Assembly (NCBI RefSeq): GCF_024623455.1
Contig: NZ_JANIPJ010000001.1
Span: 186,001-250,000, forward strand
From: Paenibacillus soyae
GTDB lineage: Bacteria > Bacillota > Bacilli > Paenibacillales > Paenibacillaceae
Reading direction: 5' to 3'
Length of the DNA stretch: 64,000 nucleotides
The position numbers and the translations under genes are program-made. The notes under the pieces were generated by a model. That model saw nothing but the letters and a program-made list of their open reading frames with translations, made no database searches and was not told the DNA's origin. Of the stretch, positions 25,268 through 32,084 are shown piece by piece. The first letter of the stretch is position 1. Each line of letters opens with the position of its first letter.

Positions 25268-27367
25268 CTGAGAGAGCATAGTCCATATTTTACCGTTTGC
25301 GGCGACAAGGAATGGAGCAAGGGGGCGGCTTATAACCTGTCTGCGGAGCTAAGCGGCTTCAGCATTCGCAGAGAGCGCAGGTACGGCATCGCCGCCACAC
25401 TGGAATTGAATAAGCTGGAAGGCATGTCGAAGGTGAAGGAGATGGCGATCGCGGGCCGGGAACGTATCTATCTTCTCGACGAAAGGGCCGATCTGTGGAG
25501 CTATGATTGGAGGGGCGCGGATTATAAGCGGATGTTCCCGCAAGGACATGGCCTGTTCGGGAATGGAACACGGCTGGCCGCATCGGATTCCATTCTGTAC
25601 GCAGCGGACCCGGACGGTGCATTGTCCGCCTTTCACGCGGGGAACGGACAGACGATGTGGTCCAGGCATGGGGCGACGATCGACGGCCTGCCCTTCCATC
25701 CGCTGGCGGTTGCGGCGGACGACAGGTCGGTTTATGTTCTAACGCCTCTCGATACGGAGACAGGGGACGAGGGAGACGCCATTCCCGAAGGAGGCAGCCT
25801 CGCCGTCCTTCAATTCACGGCCGGCGGCCAGCTGTCCCGGGTGCATAAGCATCCGCTCCTTCGCCAGCCCGTACGGGTGAGGCTGAGACATCTGAACCGG
25901 GCCTATTTCCTTGCCGTGTCGAAGGACGGAGACATACACGTATTCGACTCGATCTTCGCCAGGCTTATCGCAATGCAGCGGAACGGAGAAGCGATTCAGG
26001 CAGGCGGGTTGCCTTCGAAGCCGTACTCCGGCTTGTGTCTGGACAGCGGGGGGACCCTCTACCTGGGAGATGCCTCGGAGCTTGACCAGGACGAAGAAGA
26101 CGATCGGTTCATCTTGACGCTGGATCGGAGCGGCCGCCTGCTCGGCGAAATTACGAGCTATCGGGGCGGATGCGACCAGCTGCTCGCGGATGCCTCCGAT
26201 CGGCTGTATATCCTGAGCGGCGAACGAGAGACGATTACGCTGCTGAACCTGCAGCCGCAGACGGTGCGGATGGAGGAGACGGGGGTTCCGGAAGGCATTT
26301 GGCTGTCCCGGGCTTTCGACAGCACCGAGACCGGCACGGTGTGGCACAAGCTGACTTTGGACGGCTTCATCCCCGAAGGAACGCAGCTTCGGTTTTCGTA
26401 TTTCAGCAGCGATAACGACCATGCGGTCATCGAAGGAACGTACCGGAAGCTCGACGATTGGATCGAAGACGCAGGCGTTTCGCTCAAACGGAAGCTAGCG
26501 GCTCTATCGGCGAACTGGTCGGCTCCGATCCTGAATCCGAAGGATGCTTTGTTCATAGGCGCCAAGGGCCGTTATCTGTGGCTCATGATTGAATGGATCG
26601 GCACCGAACGCCATACGCCAAGCATCGAGAGGATAAGGCTGTATTTTCCCCGGGAAACTTATTTGAATTATTTGCCGGCGGTCTATCAAGAGGATGAAGA
26701 GAGCCGGGACTTCCTGGAACGGTACCTCTCCATGTTCGGGACCCTTTTCTCCGAGCTGGAGACGGAAATCGGCGACTTGAGCCGATTCATCGATCCCCAT
26801 CGAGCCGAAGGCGAGCATCTGAGGTGGCTTGCGACATGGCTGGGGCTGGCCGCCGACGACTCCTGGACGGACGAGCAAGTCCGCGCGTTCATTCATGCGG
26901 CGCATGATTTATACCGCTACCGCGGCACGAAGCGCGGGATGCTCCAGACGATCGAAACGTACACGGGGATGGAGCCTATCATCGTGGAGCAGTTTCAGAC
27001 GAAAGCAATGAGAGACAACGCGGAGCTTCGAACGCTGATGGAGCAGCTTTACGGCGATAACCCTTATTCCTTCACCGTGCTGCTGAGACCGGAGCAGGCT
27101 CCGTCCGAGAAGCAGCGGGTCGTGATCGAGGAGCTGCTCGAGGAACAGAAGCCTGCCTACACGGAGGCGAAGCTGGTCCAGCTGCAGCCGTGGATGTACT
27201 TGGACTTACATACGTATTTGGGCATTAATACGGTACTGACGGAGCCGTCTATTCTGACGTTGAACGCGGACCGAAGCATGCCGAACGATACGCTTATCGT
27301 CGACGTAGGCATGGAGAAGCGGATGGATGTCCATACGCGGCTGGAGCTGGATTCCGAGCTGGAGTAA
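25268..27367 (+). CDS. Tail protein I/TIGR02242-like baseplate protein with propeller-like domain, CTG start
   Basis: The product is about 699 residues if translation starts at CTG 25268, seven bases after GGAAGGAGG. The frame is open from there (LREHSPYFTVCGDKEWSKGA). No ATG or GTG occurs in frame before Met codons about 50 residues in; TTG 25406 would give 653. Residues about 45-330 are repeated short beta units (VKEMAIAGRERIYLLDERA and similar), like a propeller. About 425-600 is the tail domain: YFPRETYLNYLPAVYQEDEE, LRWLATWLGLAADDSWTDEQ, YRYRGTKRGMLQTIE. It probably corresponds to Afp12 at the outer baseplate. Confidence 0.85.
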   Translation: MREHSPYFTVCGDKEWSKGAAYNLSAELSGFSIRRERRYGIAATLELNKLEGMSKVKEMAIAGRERIYLLDERADLWSYDWRGADYKRMFPQGHGLFGNGTRLAASDSILYAADPDGALSAFHAGNGQTMWSRHGATIDGLPFHPLAVAADDRSVYVLTPLDTETGDEGDAIPEGGSLAVLQFTAGGQLSRVHKHPLLRQPVRVRLRHLNRAYFLAVSKDGDIHVFDSIFARLIAMQRNGEAIQAGGLPSKPYSGLCLDSGGTLYLGDASELDQDEEDDRFILTLDRSGRLLGEITSYRGGCDQLLADASDRLYILSGERETITLLNLQPQTVRMEETGVPEGIWLSRAFDSTETGTVWHKLTLDGFIPEGTQLRFSYFSSDNDHAVIEGTYRKLDDWIEDAGVSLKRKLAALSANWSAPILNPKDALFIGAKGRYLWLMIEWIGTERHTPSIERIRLYFPRETYLNYLPAVYQEDEESRDFLERYLSMFGTLFSELETEIGDLSRFIDPHRAEGEHLRWLATWLGLAADDSWTDEQVRAFIHAAHDLYRYRGTKRGMLQTIETYTGMEPIIVEQFQTKAMRDNAELRTLMEQLYGDNPYSFTVLLRPEQAPSEKQRVVIEELLEEQKPAYTEAKLVQLQPWMYLDLHTYLGINTVLTEPSILTLNADRSMPNDTLIVDVGMEKRMDVHTRLELDSELE

Positions 27368-27434
27368 CCGGGCAGGATGACCGGATAGGATAAGGAGCAG
27401 CGCTTGCTCCATTACGAGATTAGGGGTGGTAGTT

Positions 27435-29102
27435 GTGAAGAAATCGAGGCTTTACCCGTTCGAGAGGAACCGCTATTTCTATGGCAAGCTGCTGACGGTT
27501 CGCGATTTCGAATCCGAGCAGAAGTATTTTAACGACAAAAGAAGGCTTCTGAACCGGCTGATGTTCGGCAGCGGCGTACTGTCCGGCATGTCGGTCGTCG
27601 CGGTCGACGACAAGACGGTGTCCGTCGAGATGGGCGTCGCGATCGATTACATCGGACGGGAAATCGTTATTCCGGCTCCTGTAACGATGAAGCTGTCCAT
27701 GATTGAGGGCTTTACGAACAACGAATACAAGAAAAACGTTTATCTCTGCGTAGCGTACGACGAGAAAGGCAAAGAGCCTGTCCACTCCGTCGGCAATTCA
27801 TCCGTGCGCTCCGACGAGGTGAGCGAATATAACCGCCTGCTGGAATCGTACAGGCTGTTCGTGAACGAGAAAGCGCCGGCGCCTTCTTCCTTCGAATTCG
27901 TCCGGCTTATGGAGAGCGTCGTGACGATATTCGAGAACGATAACGTCAGAATTACCCAGCGCATGCCGAAATACGTAAACCCCGGGGAAGTCGTGGACGT
28001 GAAGCTGGTCGTGGAGAAAACGCTTCAGACGCCGAGGATCGCCTTCGACTATAGCATTGATGCGAAAGGCTTCACCTACGTGGGTGAAACCGATGGAGCC
28101 GTCTCGTTCGCAGAGCCTGGAGACTCGCAGGATACCGAATACGAATTGACATACCAGCTGAAGGCGCCTCTTGCCGCAGGCGGCTACGCCGAGCTGGCCA
28201 TACCGGCCAGGCAGGCTAAGCTGACGATCGGCGATACGGCGATCCCGATCGATTTCAGCGCGAAGCATAGCATCGAAGTGGTGGAGATGCCGGTTGCCGA
28301 GCGTATTCTCGAGGACTGGCACAACCGCAGCCTGGAGCAAGCCGTGGAAGGCTCTGCGGACCAGAGCATATGCCTCGCCAAGATCAGCCTGCTGCAGATG
28401 GGGCCGACCTACATGATCGAGAAAGTCGACCGGATGCCGTTCGGCGAATACATCGAGAATACGTCCCTTCTTCAACGCCTGCTCAGCAAGGGCGGAAACG
28501 GGGCGTCCCATCAGTTCTATGCGAGCTCGGAAGCGCATGACCTGGAGTACGACGCGAAGCCGACGCTCGACGTGAAATATCATCCGGAGCGCAACGAATT
28601 CGATTTCAAGCTGGGCATTCCGCGTCCGCAGCATTTGTACGACGAGATCGCGACAGGCACGATGGAGGTCGCGCTCGAATCGATCGGCAAGTCGGGGGGC
28701 TTCTTCTTCTCCCGCGGCAAGAAAAACTACGTGTCGGACGAAATCTCGCACGGCCTCGGCGAAGGTCAGGTTTCGATCGTCGTCGGGCTGGAGGAAGCCG
28801 ACGAGTCCGGCGCTTCGGCAGGCACGGGCACGAAGAAGAAGGTATACTACGGCCAAAGCGACGTGTTCAAGGGAACGGAATTCGAGCCGGATATTCCGAA
28901 CGTGACGCTCGGGACGATCGTGTATCCGGAGAAGGGCACGTTCCGGATCGGCATGAAGCTGCGGGACGACGGCGAGTCTTCCGCGTCCGTCATCGCCGTT
29001 CGCTGGTGGGCGTTCAAAAGCCTCGGCGCCGCGCCTCAGGCGGCCATGAACGACAGCTACGAGAACGAGCTGGCGGAAGCGGCGTCGTCGCTGGAAGATT
29101 AA
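27435..29102 (+). CDS. eCIS distal baseplate/fibre-base protein
   Basis: The product is 555 residues from GTG 27435 (AGGGGTGG upstream); GTG 27426 would add three. The N-terminus PFERNRYFYGKLLTVRDFE continues into a NRLMFGSGVLSGMSV motif. That pattern recurs, from memory, in proteins encoded at the end of many eCIS clusters. The rest is beta-rich (SVEMGVAIDYIGREIVIPA; an Ig-like segment at about 165-285) with a C-terminal domain reading GTEFEPDIPNVTLGTIVYPE. It is the last gene before the operon terminator, so it may anchor or replace a tail fibre. No receptor-binding domain is evident. Confidence 0.65.
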   Translation: MKKSRLYPFERNRYFYGKLLTVRDFESEQKYFNDKRRLLNRLMFGSGVLSGMSVVAVDDKTVSVEMGVAIDYIGREIVIPAPVTMKLSMIEGFTNNEYKKNVYLCVAYDEKGKEPVHSVGNSSVRSDEVSEYNRLLESYRLFVNEKAPAPSSFEFVRLMESVVTIFENDNVRITQRMPKYVNPGEVVDVKLVVEKTLQTPRIAFDYSIDAKGFTYVGETDGAVSFAEPGDSQDTEYELTYQLKAPLAAGGYAELAIPARQAKLTIGDTAIPIDFSAKHSIEVVEMPVAERILEDWHNRSLEQAVEGSADQSICLAKISLLQMGPTYMIEKVDRMPFGEYIENTSLLQRLLSKGGNGASHQFYASSEAHDLEYDAKPTLDVKYHPERNEFDFKLGIPRPQHLYDEIATGTMEVALESIGKSGGFFFSRGKKNYVSDEISHGLGEGQVSIVVGLEEADESGASAGTGTKKKVYYGQSDVFKGTEFEPDIPNVTLGTIVYPEKGTFRIGMKLRDDGESSASVIAVRWWAFKSLGAAPQAAMNDSYENELAEAASSLED

Positions 29103-29114
29103 CACGAGATAGGG

Positions 29115-29155
29115 AAGTGCCGGTTCAGGATGAGCTCCTGAACCGGCACTTTTTT
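29115..29155 (+). terminator. Strong terminator of the eCIS operon
   Basis: AAGTGCCGGTTCAGG (29115-29129) is perfectly complementary to CCTGAACCGGCACTT (29137-29151), with a 7-base loop and a T tail. No other full terminator was found between 3895 and here. Confidence 0.92.
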
Positions 29156-29244
29156 GACACTATGGCGATGCATTCATAAACCGTATGAATGCGCATTGCA
29201 TGCACCGGCCGGAGCCTGGCAATTGGCGCGATAACGCCACGAGG

Positions 29245-29461
29245 GATCGTTATTGCGCCAACGCACGCCGCTGCCTCTCCGGTAACGACACGACAGATCG
29301 CTATTGCGCCATCGTACACCTCTGCAACTCGGATAACGACATGACGGATCGCTATTGCGCCATCGCACACTTCTGCAACTCCGGTAACGACACGACGGAT
29401 CGATGTTGCATCGCCAAGTGCCCGCGACTGCTTTACCGAAACGACAGATCGTTAATGGGGC
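29245..29461. repeat. 51-bp tandem repeat array (about four units)
   Basis: Units start at 29245, 29296, 29347, 29398 and (partial, shifted by two) 29447 with GATCGNTATTGCGCC and share TAACGACA near their ends. Units two and three are nearly identical; the outer ones have decayed. Both strands carry Cys/Arg-rich open frames across it, which look like chance. It lies between the eCIS terminator and the convergent MORN gene. The rest of 29156-29584 shows nothing recognisable. Confidence 0.8.
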
Positions 29462-29584
29462 GAGAGGCGAGGCACTTAGTGCGAAGAGGGCGGCTGCACA
29501 GTTGTAAGAGTAGATACAACTCTGGAGTTCCTGCAACAATATGAATGTCCTTACTCATTCAACTATCCTTTTGAAAAGATGAGA

Positions 29585-29628
29585 AAAAGGGCTGTCCCAA
29601 AGGTCAAAATGACTGGGGCAGCCCTTTT
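29585..29628. terminator. Bidirectional terminator
   Basis: AAAAGGGCTGTCCC (29585-29598) pairs with GGGGCAGCCCTTTT (29615-29628), with T-rich tails on both strands. It serves the minus-strand MORN gene, whose stop is at 29634-29636. Confidence 0.88.
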
Positions 29629-29633
29629 GTTTC

Positions 29634-31478
29634 TTAAGCCGTTTCGTCCGGAATGACGCTCATCTCGAGGCGCACCGGCTTGTCTTTGTTAAATGTGAAG
29701 GTGAGCAGCGTATTGCCGACTTTGCATGCGACGCTCGTGCGGCCGTTATCAAGCGCTTCCCGGACGAAGACGGTGTTGGCGTCGGTCAAACGTTTGTAGG
29801 TTTGCTGCATGACGACCGTATTCCAGGTCGCCAGCTTGTCTACGTAATAGGCCTCCGGATTGTCCGGATCCACGGTCAAGCTGAACGACATTTGATAGGA
29901 GCCGTAGGTTAACTGCATGGTGGATGGAAGCGATGACTCATCGGCCGGTAAGTCGTTGGCTGACGCTTCGTCGACCGCGGCAGCGGCGGACTGTGCATCC
30001 GAAGCCGATTCTGGCGCGTCCCCATTCGTGCCAGCTTCAACCGCCGCGCTCTGGTCGCCGGCTTCATCAATCGCGGAAGAATCCGACAAAGCTTGGACCT
30101 CTCCCTTGTCCCCGGATGCTCCCTCGGAGCTTGCCGCTTCGTTCACGCTGGCATCGCTTGGAGCCGCTGCGTTGTTAGATGAGCCTCCGCCTTCGTTCGA
30201 CGTGCCTCCGTCAGTACCGGCGGCAGGCTCTTCGCCTACCGGCGCTTCGACGGCCGGCAGCTCCAGGTCAATCGGCTCCTCCGGCGCAGCGGGAGGGTCG
30301 GCCGCGCCCAGCGTCTCCTGCAGCTTGGCCAGGGACAGACTTAGAAAGCCCTCGGCCCAAATGCCGCCGCCGCGGAAAAAGCCTTTGTAAGCCGGCGCGC
30401 CGTCCGCATCGTTTAACGTGCCGATCCCCTGATAGCTGCCGTTCTCGAATTGTCCCGAATACCGGACAGCTCCGGTGCTCGTATATTCTTCGCCCGATCC
30501 GCTCTTTGCGCCGCTCAGGAACGAACCCGCATAGGCAAGCTTCCCGTCTTCACCATATAACGAGCCCGCGCCATGATATCGATCAAGCAGAAACTCGCCT
30601 TCATACCGGACGAAGCCGTTCGGATACAGCTCCTTGCCCGCGCCGGATCTCTTGCCGGCGGAGAACCCGCCTTCGTAGCTGACCGTGCCATCCGAATGGA
30701 ACAGCTTGCCGGCTCCCTCGTAGATGCCGGAGCTGAACGCTCCTTCGTAGACCGGATTTCCCTGGCTGTCTTTCAGCCTGCCATCTCCGTTATAGAGACC
30801 TTGTACGAACGCACCGGTATAAAGCGCGCTGCCGTCCTCCGCGTACAGTGTCCCCGCGCCCTCGAACAATCCTGCGAGAAACGCGCCTTCGTATTTTTTC
30901 GTCGCGCCGTCCGGATGGAACAGAATGCCCGCTCCGTTATAAGCGTCGTTCGCGAACTCGCCGCGGTACAGCAGCATTCCTTCCTCGTTCCACAGCTCTC
31001 CGGCTCCCGTCATAAAGCCTTTGTCGAAGGCGCCCTTGTACCGCAGCTTGCCGTTCGGGTAATACAGCTTGCCTTCACCCGAATACAGCCCGTCCGCAAT
31101 GCCGCCCTCGTACAACAGGCTGCCGTCGGAATTCCGAATGTCGGCAATGCCGGTAAATCCGCTGGCCGCAGCCTCGGCAGCCGCAAGCTGAGGCGTTCGC
31201 CCAAATAGCTTGTCGATGAAGCCGGGCGGGTTAACAAATCCGAAATAAACAATGATGAGCGACAGCACGATGGTTAAGGCGATCAGCTTCTTGGCGATAT
31301 AATAGCTGCCGATCCGCACGTAATTGTCCAAGGATCGCAGCGGGCTGAAAATGGCGGATACCAAAAACTTGCGAAGCATGACGAGCAGACGTTTGGGCAG
31401 CGTCTTGGCCCGCTTGATCGGTCTTATAATTATGCGCTGGATCGGCTTGAAGATCGGCTTAAGCAGTTGTTCGATCAT
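29634..31478 (-). CDS. Membrane-anchored MORN-repeat protein
   Basis: The product is 614 residues. A basic N-terminus with an amphipathic region precedes one transmembrane helix (LIALTIVLSLIIVYFGFV, about 67-84). About ten MORN-type repeats of 23-24 residues follow at about 120-360 (for example LRYKGAFDKGFMTGAGELW, VRYEGEFLLDRYHGAGSLY). A Pro/Glu/Ala/Ser-rich linker (about 375-510) leads to a C-terminal domain of about 90 residues (LTYGSYQMSFSLTVDPDNPE). MORN repeats bind lipids or proteins. Its start is one base after the PAAR-like gene's stop, so the two are coupled. It might anchor or recognise the particle at the membrane, or be a delivered protein; neither is shown. Confidence 0.82.
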   Translation of the reverse strand: MIEQLLKPIFKPIQRIIIRPIKRAKTLPKRLLVMLRKFLVSAIFSPLRSLDNYVRIGSYYIAKKLIALTIVLSLIIVYFGFVNPPGFIDKLFGRTPQLAAAEAAASGFTGIADIRNSDGSLLYEGGIADGLYSGEGKLYYPNGKLRYKGAFDKGFMTGAGELWNEEGMLLYRGEFANDAYNGAGILFHPDGATKKYEGAFLAGLFEGAGTLYAEDGSALYTGAFVQGLYNGDGRLKDSQGNPVYEGAFSSGIYEGAGKLFHSDGTVSYEGGFSAGKRSGAGKELYPNGFVRYEGEFLLDRYHGAGSLYGEDGKLAYAGSFLSGAKSGSGEEYTSTGAVRYSGQFENGSYQGIGTLNDADGAPAYKGFFRGGGIWAEGFLSLSLAKLQETLGAADPPAAPEEPIDLELPAVEAPVGEEPAAGTDGGTSNEGGGSSNNAAAPSDASVNEAASSEGASGDKGEVQALSDSSAIDEAGDQSAAVEAGTNGDAPESASDAQSAAAAVDEASANDLPADESSLPSTMQLTYGSYQMSFSLTVDPDNPEAYYVDKLATWNTVVMQQTYKRLTDANTVFVREALDNGRTSVACKVGNTLLTFTFNKDKPVRLEMSVIPDETA

Positions 31479-31479
31479 A

Positions 31480-31866
31480 TCAAGGCACCTGTATCGTTAC
31501 TTGACCGGGGTACACGATGCTGATGACGCCGCCCCAATTGCACATGCATTTGGATGAGTTGTTCAAGGCGGGCATGTTCGCGACGAGCACGGTAGGAGAA
31601 CCCGGGGCCCAAGGCGCGGCGACGGCGGGAACGCAAGGCTGAGGAGTGAATACGCCGAGCTTGGCAGCGGTAGCCGCGGCAACGACGGGGTTGGCCATGG
31701 AGTTGCACATGCCGAACGGCAATATGTTGACCAACGGCTTGTTGTCCATAATATTGGCAATCGGAAGCGAGGTCACGACGCCGTTCGCGGGCAGCACGTT
31801 CAGCGTGCTTGGCGCCACTCCGAACGAGCACTGCATAGTGGCTCCGCCGCATACAAGTTGTCCCAT
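31480..31866 (-). CDS. PAAR-like protein (DUF4280), candidate eCIS spike tip
   Basis: The product is 128 residues. It begins MGQLVCGGATMQCSFGVAPS and shows NIMDNKPLVNILPFGMCNSM, CVPAVAAPWAPGSP and SKCMCNWGGVISI, the DUF4280 pattern with conserved Cys residues. DUF4280/PAAR-like proteins cap spike proteins and can carry effectors. The ATG at 31866 is preceded by GGAAAGGATC; an upstream in-frame ATG at 31911 is less likely. No PAAR gene lies inside the main eCIS operon, so this one may supply the tip even though it is on the opposite strand. Confidence 0.85.
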   Translation of the reverse strand: MGQLVCGGATMQCSFGVAPSTLNVLPANGVVTSLPIANIMDNKPLVNILPFGMCNSMANPVVAAATAAKLGVFTPQPCVPAVAAPWAPGSPTVLVANMPALNNSSKCMCNWGGVISIVYPGQVTIQVP

Positions 31867-31934
31867 AACGATCCTTTCCGTGGGCAGCCGACGAAAAGAC
31901 GCCTCTCCCAATCTAGTAATATATGCTATTAATC

Positions 31935-32043
31935 ATAGTACTATATGCCCCTCCCGGGCTACAACAAAAACCTACAGAAACGGCTACGATTCGATATTTC
32001 TTGTAATAGAAAAGAGTGATAATCGAAAGAACATGTAGTACTA
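31935..32043. promoter_or_regulatory. Two identical palindromes in the divergent promoter region
   Basis: ATAGTACTAT (31935-31944) and TAGTACTA (32036-32043) sit about 100 bases apart in the AT-rich gap between the divergent PAAR-like and cyclase-like genes. They could be operator half-sites. The gap 31867-32084 also has -10-like TATATT (minus) and GATAAT (plus) without good -35 boxes. Confidence 0.35.
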
Positions 32044-32084
32044 TAGAAATAGAAAATTCATGCAATCGGAAAGCGATGGTGTTC

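Noticed and set aside
3895-29102. Prophage or type VI secretion system
   Set aside because: There is no capsid, portal, terminase, integrase or lysis cassette, and no TssJLM membrane complex. AAA+, Pvc16 and LysM-adaptor genes point to eCIS.
27798-29105. 435-codon minus-strand ORF opposite the last eCIS gene
   Set aside because: It is a GC-driven shadow of a well-supported plus-strand gene and has no recognisable domain. The same holds for 10822-11856, 38813-39811 and 40380-41660.
29185-29544. 119-residue Cys-rich ORF over the 51-bp repeats
   Set aside because: It has no ribosome site, and the repeats keep both strands open by chance because 51 is divisible by three.
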